DNA from: Acidimicrobiaceae bacterium
GTDB lineage: Bacteria; Actinomycetota; Acidimicrobiia; Acidimicrobiales; Ilumatobacteraceae
Direction of reading: 5' to 3'
DNA: 54,252 bases
Assembly: GCA_002698945.1 (NCBI GenBank)
Contig: NZZV01000129.1
Coordinates: 1 to 54,252 of the forward strand
Part shown: positions 22,128-32,084 of the stretch, one piece after another
Layout: the number at the start of each line of letters is the position of its first letter
Position numbering within the stretch: the stretch's first letter is position 1
Position numbers and translations under genes: made by a program
Notes under the pieces: model-generated
What the model was told of the DNA's origin: nothing
Database searches by the model: none
What the model saw: the letters and a program-made list of their open reading frames with translations, nothing else

Positions 22128-23020
22128 TGCCCTACGTCCGCTCGTCCGACGGCACCCGCCTGCACTACCGGGAATCGGGGCGGCGCAGCGGCCCGCCGGT
22201 GTTGATGATCCAGGGACTCGGTGCCGACAAGCACCTGTGGGACCTGCAGCGGCTGGCACTCGCCCCCAGCTACCACACGATCGCCCTCGACAACCGCGGC
22301 GCCGGCCGCAGCGACAAGCCGTACGGGCCGTACTCGCTCGAGCAGATGGCCGACGACGCGATCGCCGTGCTCGATGCCGTCGGCGTCGAGCAGGCGCACG
22401 TGATCGGCGCGTCGATGGGCGGCGTGATCACCCAGATCATCGGGATCCGCAACCCCGACCGGGTGCGGTCACTGACGCTCGCCTGCACTGCCTGCCAGCA
22501 CCACCCGTGGCGGCGTGAGCTCCTGGCCGAATGGGCCGAGATCGCCCAGACCCGCGGCATGGGTGCGATGACGGCGGAGGCGGCGCGCTGGGTCATCGGA
22601 CCGCGCTCGTTCCGGCGGCTCACTCCCGCGGTCGGTTGGATGGGTCCGCTCGCACTCGCCCGACCGCCACACGCCTTCGCCAGCCAGGTCGCCGGCATCT
22701 TGTCGATCGACGACCAGCTCCACGATCTGCTCCCCACCATCACGGCTCCCACGCTCGTCATCGTCGGCAACCAGGACATCCTCACGCCGCGAGGTGATTC
22801 CGAGCAACTGGCCGACCTGATCCCGACCGCCGAACTGGTCGTCGTCAGTGGGGCCGCGCACGGCTTCATGATCGAGCACGCCACCACGTTCAACCGGGTG
22901 ATGCTCGACTTCTTCAAGCGGGCCGAGCGGGCGTTCTCGGGCGACGTCGACGGTGTGGACGATGTCGATCGTGTCGCCGACGTGGTGACGATCGCCGATC
23001 GCACCCGCACCGCCGGCTGA
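22127..23020 (+). CDS. Alpha/beta hydrolase
   Basis: VLMIQGLGADKHLWDLQ...DNRGAGRSDKPYGPYSLEQMADD...VIGASMGGVITQII...SGAAHGFMIE. Confidence 0.92.
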   Translation: MPYVRSSDGTRLHYRESGRRSGPPVLMIQGLGADKHLWDLQRLALAPSYHTIALDNRGAGRSDKPYGPYSLEQMADDAIAVLDAVGVEQAHVIGASMGGVITQIIGIRNPDRVRSLTLACTACQHHPWRRELLAEWAEIAQTRGMGAMTAEAARWVIGPRSFRRLTPAVGWMGPLALARPPHAFASQVAGILSIDDQLHDLLPTITAPTLVIVGNQDILTPRGDSEQLADLIPTAELVVVSGAAHGFMIEHATTFNRVMLDFFKRAERAFSGDVDGVDDVDRVADVVTIADRTRTAG

Positions 23021-23967
23021 TGCGGGTCGCCGTCGTCGGTGCCGGTCTCGCCGGGCTGACCGCTGCCAGCCGACTCGACCCCGACCACGAGGTCGTCGTG
23101 CTCGAACGCAACGAGTCGGTCGGGGGCCGACTCGGTACGACGCGGATCGGCGACGCGACGTTCGACGCCGGTGCCCAGTTCTTCACCGTGCGCAACGACG
23201 CACTGCGCGAGCAGACGCAGGACTGGCTCGACCGAGGAATCGCCTTCGAATGGTGCCGCGGGTTCGGCGACGCCGACGGCTATCCGCGCTACGCCGGCAC
23301 CGACGGCATGTCGACCCTGGCCACCGACCTCGCCGCCGACCTCGACGTGCGGACCGACAGCATGGTGTTCACCCTCGATCGGCTCGAGGAAGGGTGGACG
23401 GTGGTCCTCGACGATGCGTCGCGGATCGATGTCGACGCGCTCGTCCTGACGTCTCCGGTCGCCCAGTCCTGGGCGCTGTTGGCACAGAGCGACGTCGCGC
23501 TTCCCGACGACCTCGCCCGTCGTGAGTACCACCGCATCATCGCCGGGCTCGTGACCCTCGACCGCCCGAGCCATGTCCCCGACCCGGGTGGCGTCCAGCT
23601 CGACCCGGCGCACCCGACGGCACCCCTCGGTTTCGTGGCCGACAACCATCGCAAGGGCATCAGCACGGTCCCGGCGGTGACGCTGCACGCCACCTGGGCC
23701 TGGAGCACCGAGCACTGGGATCTCCCCGACGACGAGATCGCCGAACGGCTGCTCGACGCCGCCTCGGACTGGAGCGATCCGGCGGCCGTCGTCGACACGA
23801 CGATCCGACGCTGGCGCTTCGCAGCACCGAGCGATCCGTGGCCCGACGCCTGCTGGGTCGACGACGAACATCGCCTGGTACTCGCCGGCGACCTCTTCGC
23901 CGGTCCCAAGGTCGAAGGCGCCTTCGACTCCGGCATCGCCGCCGCCCACGCCGTCCGTTCCCTCTGA
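23020..23967 (+). CDS. Renalase-like FAD-dependent amine oxidoreductase
   Basis: MRVAVVGAGLAGLTAASRL...VGGRLGTTRIGDATFDAGAQFFTVR...LVLAGDLFAGPKVEGAFDSGIAAA. Confidence 0.88.
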   Translation: MRVAVVGAGLAGLTAASRLDPDHEVVVLERNESVGGRLGTTRIGDATFDAGAQFFTVRNDALREQTQDWLDRGIAFEWCRGFGDADGYPRYAGTDGMSTLATDLAADLDVRTDSMVFTLDRLEEGWTVVLDDASRIDVDALVLTSPVAQSWALLAQSDVALPDDLARREYHRIIAGLVTLDRPSHVPDPGGVQLDPAHPTAPLGFVADNHRKGISTVPAVTLHATWAWSTEHWDLPDDEIAERLLDAASDWSDPAAVVDTTIRRWRFAAPSDPWPDACWVDDEHRLVLAGDLFAGPKVEGAFDSGIAAAHAVRSL

Positions 23968-24018
23968 CGCTGCCCACCCACCAGCCCACGTCTCTCCCGA
24001 CTCGACGAACCCCGGCCC

Positions 24019-24126
24019 ACGCTGTGGAAGCGATCATGCCGGAGGACGTCCTCGGCGCTTCCACACAGCGTCGCTCCGAACTCTGTGGAAGCGAACAAGC
24101 CGGAGACGTCGTCGGCGCTTCCACAG
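24019..24126. repeat. Two tandem palindromic units (elements C1/C2)
   Basis: CTGTGGAAGCG...CGCTTCCACA occurs twice about 60 bp apart, with similar loops atcatgccggaggacgtcctcgg / aacaagccggagacgtcgtcgg. Confidence 0.88.
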
Positions 24127-24178
24127 AATTCGAAGGACCCGGACGGGCGGCGGCTCAGCCGCGGCCAGCGCCGCCGGA

Positions 24179-24928
24179 TCAGGGGGACGTGCGCGTGTCG
24201 GCTGGAGCGCCGTCGGACGGGTCGCCTCCGGAGACCGGTGTGCTCTCCGGCCCCGTGTCCGGCACCGTGTCCGGCACGGCGTCCGGCGTCGTGTTCGGTG
24301 GGGGTGCGTAGGCGACCCGTTCACCACAGACGACCGCCTCGAGGCGACGGGTCGTCACCGAGTAGATGCTCGTGAAGTCGTCGCCCAGCACCTCCCGGAA
24401 CTCACGGTACGAGTCGAACTCGACCTCGTCGCCCTCGGCGTCGCGACACCGTCGATCGAGCACCGGCGCGTACGGCAGCTGCCACCCGTTCACGAGGTGC
24501 GCCCGACCGTCCTCCAGCACGTCGATCGCCGGGAACTCGACGGTGTCACCGGAACCCATCGGGACGAGGGCGAACCACACCACCGCCTCGCCGAGCAGAT
24601 CGGCGACGACGGCACAGCGCCCGAGTTCGCCGAGGTCGGGGCACAGGTTCTCGCCCGGTGTCCCGGCCACGATGCGCAACGATCGGCTCCCGTCGATGAT
24701 CAACTCGGTGTCGCTCGCAGCGACACCGTCGTCGATGCGGAAGTCGGCATTGCGCGACGAGAACACCCGGTCGACGAAGTCGATCCGGTGTGGTTCGGGT
24801 GCACCCGCGGCGGGGTCGTCGCCGCCCTCGATCACCTCACGGGCGGCGAAGATCGTCGTGAGGAGGAAGAACAGCCCCACGACGGCACCGACGGCCATGA
24901 AGAATCGGATGCTGAAGATCTGTCGCAT
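24179..24928 (-). CDS. Membrane-anchored hypothetical protein
   Basis: N-terminal TM FFMAVGAVVGLFFLLTTIFAA; extracellular domain with Cys pairs; PDTVPDTGPESTP tail. Confidence 0.75.
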   Translation of the reverse strand: MRQIFSIRFFMAVGAVVGLFFLLTTIFAAREVIEGGDDPAAGAPEPHRIDFVDRVFSSRNADFRIDDGVAASDTELIIDGSRSLRIVAGTPGENLCPDLGELGRCAVVADLLGEAVVWFALVPMGSGDTVEFPAIDVLEDGRAHLVNGWQLPYAPVLDRRCRDAEGDEVEFDSYREFREVLGDDFTSIYSVTTRRLEAVVCGERVAYAPPPNTTPDAVPDTVPDTGPESTPVSGGDPSDGAPADTRTSP

Positions 24929-24978
24929 CTGGATGCGACGTTAGCCAGGTCGGGCCGACCCGACACGGCGCCGCGGGG

Positions 24979-26328
24979 TCAGTGATCCGACGCCGCCACC
25001 GATGCCGCGGCCGCCCGGTGGGCACGCTCACCGATCTCGTCGAGCACGGCGTCGTCGTGGGCCATCCCGACGAAGATCGCTTCGTAGGCACCGGGCGCCA
25101 TGGCCACACCCTCGTCGAGCATCGCGTGGAAGAACCGACCGTACGCCGCTTCGTCGGTGCGCTTCGCCGACGCGAAGTCGGTCGGTGTGTCGACCTCACC
25201 GCACACCATGCCGACCAGGGTGCCGACCACCGGGAACTGTGCCGCGAACCCGGCGGCAGCACACGCATCACCGAGCACCGTCGCCAGACGCGCCGCCCGC
25301 CGGCGCAGCTCGTCGTAGGTAGCATCGTCCAACAGATCGAGCGCCGCCAGACCGGCGGCGGTGGCGAGCGGATTCCCCGACAGCGTTCCGGCGTGGAATA
25401 CCGGCCCGAGCGGTGACAGCGTCTCCATGAGGTCGCGGCGGCCACCGACCGCACCGACGGGCAGGCCGCCGCCGATCACCTTGCCGAACGTGGTGAGATC
25501 GGGGGTGACCCCGTAAGCACCCTGCGCACCGTCGCTGCCGAGCCGGAACCCGGTGATGACCTCGTCGAACACGAGCACCGCGCCGACGCGGTCGCACTCG
25601 GCGCGGAGACCGGTGAGGAACGCCGGATCCGGGGCGACGACGCCCATGTTGGCGGCGACCGGCTCGACGATCACGCAGGCGACGGAGTCGTCGAGCGTCG
25701 GCACCTGGTTGTAGGGCACCACCATCGTTTCGGCGACGGCGCCGTCGGGGACGCCGGCCGTGCCGGGCAACCCGAGGGTCGCGACCCCGCTGCCGCCGGC
25801 GGCGAGGAGGGCGTCGGTCGCACCGTGGAAGTTGCCGTGGAAGATGACGACCCGGTCACGACCGGTGGCACCGCGCGCCAGACGCACCGCTGTGCTCGTG
25901 GCCTCGGTGCCGGAGTTCATGAACCGGACCTGTTCGCATGACGGCACCCGCACCGAAATCGCCTCGGCCAGCTTCATCTCGCGCGGGGTCGGAGCACCGT
26001 ACGACGTGCCGTCGGCGACGGCCGCGGTCACCGCCGCCGTGATCGCCGGATGTGCGTGCCCGAGGATGACGGCGCCGTAGCTCTGCACGAGGTCGATGTA
26101 CTCGGTGCCCTCCACGTCGTAGACGTGGGCGCCGTCCGCGCGGGCGACGATGTAGGGCCGCCCCCCGACCGACTTGAAGGCCCGGATCGACGAGTTCACC
26201 CCGCCGGGGATCACGGCGGTCGACCTCGCGAAGAACTCGTCGTTCGACCGGAGCCCGGCCCCGGTACACACGGTCGGGACGCACCCGGCGGCCTCGCAGG
26301 CGCCCGGCACACAGACGTCGATCGTCAT
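24979..26328 (-). CDS. hemL: Glutamate-1-semialdehyde 2,1-aminomutase
   Basis: VIPGGVNSSIRAFKSVGGRPYIV...VFDEVITGFRLGSDGAQGAYGVTPDLTTFGKVIGGGLPVGAVGG; AAAGGA upstream of ATG. Confidence 0.95.
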   Translation of the reverse strand: MTIDVCVPGACEAAGCVPTVCTGAGLRSNDEFFARSTAVIPGGVNSSIRAFKSVGGRPYIVARADGAHVYDVEGTEYIDLVQSYGAVILGHAHPAITAAVTAAVADGTSYGAPTPREMKLAEAISVRVPSCEQVRFMNSGTEATSTAVRLARGATGRDRVVIFHGNFHGATDALLAAGGSGVATLGLPGTAGVPDGAVAETMVVPYNQVPTLDDSVACVIVEPVAANMGVVAPDPAFLTGLRAECDRVGAVLVFDEVITGFRLGSDGAQGAYGVTPDLTTFGKVIGGGLPVGAVGGRRDLMETLSPLGPVFHAGTLSGNPLATAAGLAALDLLDDATYDELRRRAARLATVLGDACAAAGFAAQFPVVGTLVGMVCGEVDTPTDFASAKRTDEAAYGRFFHAMLDEGVAMAPGAYEAIFVGMAHDDAVLDEIGERAHRAAAASVAASDH

Positions 26329-27353
26329 GTCGTGTCCTTTCCGGCGGCACGCTCGGCGAACCACCCGGCGAAGTAGGTGAGGATCAGATCGGCGCCGGCA
26401 CGCTTGATCGCCGTCAGGTGCTCGGTCGCGACCGCGTCGTGGTCGATCCAACCGTTGGCCGACGCGGCCTTGATCATCGAGTACTCGCCGCTGACGTGAT
26501 ACGCGGCGAGCGGGACGTCGACGTGGCGACGGACCTCGTGGATGATGTCGAGATACGCCAGCGCCGGCTTGACCATGACCATGTCGGCGCCCTGCTCGAG
26601 GTCGGCGCGCACCTCCACGAGCGCCTCGCGGGCGTTGCGGGGATCTTGCTGGTAGCCCTTGCGATCGCCGCCGCCGACGATCTCGACGTCGACGGCATCG
26701 CGGAACGGGCCGTACAGGCCGCTCGCGTACTTGGCGGCGTACGCCAAGATCGGGATGGCCGCGTGACCGTGCTCATCGAGCGCTCGACGGATCGCACCCA
26801 CCTGACCGTCCATCATCCCGCTCGGAGCCACGACGTGCGCACCGGCGTCGGCCTGCGCGACGGCCGCCTTGGCATACACCTCGATCGTGGCGTCGTTGTC
26901 GACGTACGCACCAGAGCGTCCGTCGTCGCGCACGATCCCGCAATGGCCGTGATCGGTGTACTCGTCGACGCACAGATCGGCCATCAGCACGACGTCGTCG
27001 CCCAGATCGGCACGCAGCTGTCGGAGTGCGACCTGCACGATGCCGTCGGGGTCGAACGCGCCCGAGCCCACGGCATCCTTCGTCGTCGGGACACCGAACA
27101 GCATGATCGCCTTCACGCCGAGATCGGCCAGCCCGGCCACCCGTCGCCGGAGACTGTCGACCGTGTCCTGGTACACGCCGGGCAGCGACTCGATCTCGAT
27201 CGGCGCGTCGATCGACTCCCGCACGAACAGCGGCGCGATCAGGTCGGCCGTGTCGACGCGGGTCTCGGCGACGAGGTCGCGCATCGCGGCCGTCGTGCGC
27301 AGCCGACGGGGACGGTGGGCCGGATAGCCGGCGGTGGCTGCGTCGACGGGCAT
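26325..27353 (-). CDS. hemB: Porphobilinogen synthase (delta-aminolevulinic acid dehydratase)
   Basis: RRLRTTAAMRDLVAETRV...LIAPLFVRE...VMADLCVDEYTDHGHCGI...MVKPALAYLDIIHEVR. Confidence 0.96.
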   Translation of the reverse strand: MPVDAATAGYPAHRPRRLRTTAAMRDLVAETRVDTADLIAPLFVRESIDAPIEIESLPGVYQDTVDSLRRRVAGLADLGVKAIMLFGVPTTKDAVGSGAFDPDGIVQVALRQLRADLGDDVVLMADLCVDEYTDHGHCGIVRDDGRSGAYVDNDATIEVYAKAAVAQADAGAHVVAPSGMMDGQVGAIRRALDEHGHAAIPILAYAAKYASGLYGPFRDAVDVEIVGGGDRKGYQQDPRNAREALVEVRADLEQGADMVMVKPALAYLDIIHEVRRHVDVPLAAYHVSGEYSMIKAASANGWIDHDAVATEHLTAIKRAGADLILTYFAGWFAERAAGKDTT

Positions 27354-27500
27354 GCCCCGCAGGTTACGCGGAGGTCGATGAACGCACACAGCCCCGCACC
27401 TGAACGATCCTGGCCGATCGTGGCCGATCGTGGCCGACGACGTGCGCCGGATCGGCGGCGGTACGCCGGCGCGGGGCACTCGGGCTGTAGCGTCGGCGAC

Positions 27501-28736
27501 GTGTCGGCGCAGGCGTGGTTCTCACTCGACGAGGTCTCGGTCGTCCCCGGCGCTCCGACGTCGATGCTGCTCAGCGTCGAGAACGTCGGCGATCGCACGG
27601 AGAGTTACACCGTCATCCCGGCGGGCCTCACGGCTCCGTGGACCACGATCACCCGGCCCAACGTCACCTTGTTCGGCGGGTCACAGGACGTCATCGAGGT
27701 CGTGGTCCGACCGCCCGCCATCTACTCGACGACGGCCGGTCCCACCACCGTGGCGGTGCGCGTCGTCTCTCAGGCCGACCCCGACGACGAGGTGATCGCC
27801 GAGACCCTCGCCGACGTGGCGTCGTTCGACGATCGCCGCATCACCACGCTCCAGCCGGTCCGTCGGGCGCGACGCCGGGCGACGTTCGAGTTCATGGTCG
27901 AGAACCACGGCAACAACCTGGCCAACTGCCGGTTGCACCTGGTCGACCGCACGAACCGTGTCGACGGGACGTTCGATCCACCCGCGGTCGGCGTCGCCCC
28001 CGGCTCGACGAGCCTCGTGCGTCTGAACGCCAAGGTGGGGGGTGGACGGTTCCGACGCTCCGAACGCCAGCTCGACTTCGAGATCGAGGCCACCGAACCC
28101 GATCACGAACCGGCGAGCGGTCTGGCGACGCTGATCCAACCACCGACGTTGTCGGCACGGTTCCTCGGCCGCGCGCTGGCGACGGGGGCCGTGATCGCCG
28201 CTGTGATCGCGGCCTGGTTCGGGGTCGTCCGACCCGAGCTGCGCGACGCCGCCGATCGCGCCGTCGACGAGCGGCTCGACGAACTGACCGTCGAACCGAG
28301 CGTCACCACGGTGCCGTCGACGGTCCCGGTACCGATCGACGAGCCGGACGTGGTCATCGGCGGCGACGAACCCGGCGAACCGGTGTCGTATCGCATCGCG
28401 GTCGACGTCGGGGTCAACCAGGAACGCAGCGAGTCCGTCACCGTCCCGCCCGACAGCGAGTTCCGGATGACCGACCTGGTCCTCCAGAACCCCAACGGCG
28501 ACCTCGGCACCGCACAGCTCCTTCGCAACGGCGAGATCCTCTACGAGTTCGACCTCGGTTCGATGAGCTCCGCCAACGAGTTCCAACCCCGCATCAGCCC
28601 GATCCCGTTCGCGCCGTCCGACAACATCGTGCTGTCCGTCGAGTGCACCGTGGTCGGTCAGACCTCGGGCACCGGGTGCGACGTTGCGGTCCTGCTGGGC
28701 GGCGAACTCGTGGTCGCCGACCACGATGGCACCTGA
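27501..28736 (+). CDS. Hypothetical membrane protein with N-terminal Ig-like domains
   Basis: No signal peptide; two beta-rich segments (SLDEVSVVPGAPTSMLLSVENVGDRTESYTV...; ATFEFMVENHGNNLANCRLHLV...), a TM (ATGAVIAAVIAAWFGVV), then an external domain. Confidence 0.7.
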   Translation: MSAQAWFSLDEVSVVPGAPTSMLLSVENVGDRTESYTVIPAGLTAPWTTITRPNVTLFGGSQDVIEVVVRPPAIYSTTAGPTTVAVRVVSQADPDDEVIAETLADVASFDDRRITTLQPVRRARRRATFEFMVENHGNNLANCRLHLVDRTNRVDGTFDPPAVGVAPGSTSLVRLNAKVGGGRFRRSERQLDFEIEATEPDHEPASGLATLIQPPTLSARFLGRALATGAVIAAVIAAWFGVVRPELRDAADRAVDERLDELTVEPSVTTVPSTVPVPIDEPDVVIGGDEPGEPVSYRIAVDVGVNQERSESVTVPPDSEFRMTDLVLQNPNGDLGTAQLLRNGEILYEFDLGSMSSANEFQPRISPIPFAPSDNIVLSVECTVVGQTSGTGCDVAVLLGGELVVADHDGT

Positions 28737-28807
28737 CACGTACACGTAGACGCACACGTACCACGTCCACCGGGCGGGAGCCGCGAGGGTTCGGAAGTCG
28801 ACCGCCG

Positions 28808-31324
28808 TCAGCCGAGTCCGAAGCCCGGGAGGCCCGGCGTCGGACGGCGCGGCGTCGCGACGAACTCGACCTCGACGGTGGCGATCGAGGTGTCACCTGC
28901 CGACGCCACGAGCCGATGCGAGCCGGCCCGGACGCGAGTCGGCGTCTGGAGCAGGGCCAAGGCGGCGCCGCCGTCGCCCGTCGTCACCGTCGCCCAGGGC
29001 GCCGAACCGTCGTCGAACCCGATCGACACCTCCGATTCGGGCGGGAACCCTTCGAGGCCGATCCCGAGCTGGTCACCGGCGACGACGGATTCCGTCGTGA
29101 CGTCGAACGTCGGCTCGTAGCGGGCGTACCCCCCGATGATGGCGGCGGTGTACTCACCGCCGGCGGTGCTCGCCGTCGGTCCGGTCACGGTGACCAGCAG
29201 CGCGTTCCGATAGCCGACGTCCGTCGGCCGGAATTCGATCTCGACCGCGCAGCTCGCGTCGGGATTGAGCGCCCGCCCGAGACAGCTCTGTTCGGTGATG
29301 ACGAAGTCGTCGGGGTGTGCCCCGGCCATGAACACCCGACCGACCTCGGTCGGGAGGAACGAGATGTTGGCGATGTCGATCGCGACACGCCCGCCCGTCC
29401 CACCGACCACACCGGGGGCCACGTCGACGCCGGCCGGCTCGGCGAGCAGGATCGGTTCGCCCGCCGCGCCGCGGACTGCGGCGGACACCGTCGGTGCCCC
29501 GGCTCCGTTGCCGGTCACCGTCAAGGTGCCCTCGTAACCCCGCACCGCCGGTGGCGTGAACGTGACGTGCACGGAACACGTCGACCCAGCCGCCACCAGG
29601 ATGCCCCTGGCGCAGGTCCCACCGGAGACACGGAACGGCGCATCGACGATGACCTGGGTCGGTTCGAACGAGGCCGGCCCGGCGTTTTGAACCCGGACGT
29701 ACAACTCACTGCTCTCGAGGTTCTGGAGCACCGACCCGAAGTCGAGTTCGGCGAGCGACAGACGTGGCGTGACGTCGACCGACGCGATGCCGCGCGCCGA
29801 GGTGACGGCGCCGTCGCCGGCGAGCGATCCGACGGCGGCGGTCTCGAACACCACGACCTGACCGGTCCGCGACAGCGCCGGATTACCGTGCGCCCCCGGG
29901 ACGCCTGTCAGGTCGGCACCGTCGAGCACGCGCCGGATCGACCCGAGCTGCATCTCCGCGACGAGGAGATCGCCGTCGCTCGGTCGACCACCGCCGCCGC
30001 GACGGCTCGCCAACAGGTTGGTCGCGTCGGTGACGAAGGCGATCTGGCTCCCGTCGGCACTGACCGCCGGTGCCCACGACGAGCCGTCACCGGCCACCGG
30101 GACCCCGACCGTGACGGATCCGGCGTCGACGGCGGACACCAACACGAGCGGTTCGACCCGCGGCGCCTCGTCGAACACCCCGTTGCTGTCGGTGTCACGG
30201 TCGTACAGGTACACCTGGGTCGGACAGGTCGTCGCGCACGGCGGGAGCTCGGCGGGAACCAGGGTGCGGTCATCGGACACGAAGGCGACGAAGCGTCCGT
30301 CCTCCGACAACGCCGGCGAGTGTCCGCCGGTCGCGCTCGGAACGCCGCCGCGCCCCGACACGAGATGGACGGCGTTGCGCCGGTCGACGATCGAGCGATC
30401 CCATACGAACACTTGCGACGTGGCGGCCTCGCCCGGGACCGGACCGGCCGCCCAACCGGGTAGCGGCGACGAGGCCGTGGTGTCGGCGACGAACGCCAGG
30501 TGTCGTCCGTTCTCCGACAGGACCGGCTGGCGCGCGCCCCGGTAGAGATAGGCCCGGTTCGGGGTCTCGACCGGCATCCCGGCGACTTCGGACTCTCGGC
30601 CGGTGTCGCTCACCGGGACGGTGATGTCGACGACCGTGATGGTGCCGACACCCTCCGGCGCGCCGTCCAGCTGGCGGACGTACGCGACGATCGCACCCGA
30701 CCCCGACAACGCCGGCGGCGAGTCGGTGAACACTCCGTCGATCGAGGTGCCCAACACGTTCGTCGACACGAGTTCCCAACCCGCCGGTTGGCCGCCGCAC
30801 TCGGGGACGACGAGCCGGTAGACGTCCCATCGCTCGAGACGGTCGTCGTCGCGGAACAGGTCGTAGGCGATCTCGGTGATCGCCACGACGACGCAGCCGT
30901 CGGAGGAGAGGCGCGGCTGAACGGTGTCGCCGGGCCGGATCGAGTCGGGCACCGGCGACAGCTCCGACGTGGTCCCGTCGTTGCGATCGGTGCGGAAGAC
31001 GCTGCGGCGACCGTCGACACTGCCCTCGAACACGACCCATCGCCCGTCCTGCGACACCGACGGCAGGGTGGCGTCGTCGACGTCGGTCACCAACATCGAG
31101 ACACCGTCCTGCGCCGACGCGATCGGCGCCTCGACGACGGTCACGCCGATGGCCGAGGCGATCACCATCACGAACGCGAGGCACTGTGCCACACGACGCG
31201 CGCCGACCCGTCGTCGAGGTGCGGCGAGGTGCGACCGGGTGGACGATGTGGACGATTGCATGGACGATGGCACGAGCGGTTGCGCGAACCCTTCCGTCGC
31301 AGGCCGCCTCGTTCCCGTCGCCAT
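28808..31324 (-). CDS. Secreted TolB/PD40 beta-propeller plus choice-of-anchor D-like protein
   Basis: Repeated PALSEDGRFVAFVSD / PSVSQDGRWVVFEG / PVLSENGRHLAFVAD motifs; LDFGSVLQNLESSELYVRVQNAG; N-terminal hydrophobic segment; start uncertain. Confidence 0.82.
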   Translation of the reverse strand: MATGTRRPATEGFAQPLVPSSMQSSTSSTRSHLAAPRRRVGARRVAQCLAFVMVIASAIGVTVVEAPIASAQDGVSMLVTDVDDATLPSVSQDGRWVVFEGSVDGRRSVFRTDRNDGTTSELSPVPDSIRPGDTVQPRLSSDGCVVVAITEIAYDLFRDDDRLERWDVYRLVVPECGGQPAGWELVSTNVLGTSIDGVFTDSPPALSGSGAIVAYVRQLDGAPEGVGTITVVDITVPVSDTGRESEVAGMPVETPNRAYLYRGARQPVLSENGRHLAFVADTTASSPLPGWAAGPVPGEAATSQVFVWDRSIVDRRNAVHLVSGRGGVPSATGGHSPALSEDGRFVAFVSDDRTLVPAELPPCATTCPTQVYLYDRDTDSNGVFDEAPRVEPLVLVSAVDAGSVTVGVPVAGDGSSWAPAVSADGSQIAFVTDATNLLASRRGGGGRPSDGDLLVAEMQLGSIRRVLDGADLTGVPGAHGNPALSRTGQVVVFETAAVGSLAGDGAVTSARGIASVDVTPRLSLAELDFGSVLQNLESSELYVRVQNAGPASFEPTQVIVDAPFRVSGGTCARGILVAAGSTCSVHVTFTPPAVRGYEGTLTVTGNGAGAPTVSAAVRGAAGEPILLAEPAGVDVAPGVVGGTGGRVAIDIANISFLPTEVGRVFMAGAHPDDFVITEQSCLGRALNPDASCAVEIEFRPTDVGYRNALLVTVTGPTASTAGGEYTAAIIGGYARYEPTFDVTTESVVAGDQLGIGLEGFPPESEVSIGFDDGSAPWATVTTGDGGAALALLQTPTRVRAGSHRLVASAGDTSIATVEVEFVATPRRPTPGLPGFGLG

Positions 31325-31325
31325 G

Positions 31326-32084
31326 CTAGGGCGGTGGGACCAGGGTGTGGATGACCTGCGCGACGAGTCCGTCGATGGAGTGATCGGTCGCCGTGGCCGT
31401 CACCTGAAGCCCCCGCTCGGTCGCGACCGCCGTCGTGGACGGCCCGATCGACACCACCGTCGGCGGCGCGTCAGTGCCGATCGCATCGACCCACGACGCC
31501 GCGGCGGAGCCGCTCGCGAAGACCACGGCGTCGGCGGCGAGCGCCGCTCGGCGCTGCGGTGCGGTGGGAGCGCGCAACAGCGTGCGGTAGGCCGTGACCA
31601 GCGTGACGTCGTACCCCCGGTCGGCGAGCGCGGTCGCCGTCGCCGGATCGGCGCGGTCGGCGACGGCCAACAGCAGTCGGGGGGTGTCACCGGCGTTCGG
31701 CATGGCCGCGACCAGCTCGACGGCGAGCTGCCGGGTCGGGACCACGTCGACGGCCCGTCCGGTCAAGCGGGTCGCCACCTCGGCGGTGCGGGTGCCGACG
31801 GTGGCGATACGGACGTCGTGGCCACACACGGACGGCATCACGCGCTCGGCGCCGACCGGGGACGTGACGACGACCCAGTCGAACGAAGCGATGTGATCGA
31901 GGACCTCCCCCAGCTCACGCCCGCCGTCGACCGGGTCGGCGGTCTCGATCAGGGGGACGTGCACCACGTCGGCACCGGCGCGCGCGAGCCGGCTGTCGAG
32001 CACACCGGGACGCTCACGGGTGGTGACGATCGTCCGACCGCGCAGTGGTCGTGCCGAGGGGCGAGTCGATGCGTCAGCCGGCAT
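31326..32084 (-). CDS. hemD: Uroporphyrinogen-III synthase
   Basis: RGRTIVTTRERPGVLDSRLARAGADVVHVPLIETADP...VVFASGSAAASWVDAIG...SIGPSTTAVATERGLQV; directly after hemC. Confidence 0.9.
   Translation of the reverse strand: MPADASTRPSARPLRGRTIVTTRERPGVLDSRLARAGADVVHVPLIETADPVDGGRELGEVLDHIASFDWVVVTSPVGAERVMPSVCGHDVRIATVGTRTAEVATRLTGRAVDVVPTRQLAVELVAAMPNAGDTPRLLLAVADRADPATATALADRGYDVTLVTAYRTLLRAPTAPQRRAALAADAVVFASGSAAASWVDAIGTDAPPTVVSIGPSTTAVATERGLQVTATATDHSIDGLVAQVIHTLVPPP

Noticed and set aside
27515-30463. 982-aa plus-strand ORF
   Set aside because: Arg-rich shadow frame over the Ig-like membrane protein and antisense to the PD40 gene.
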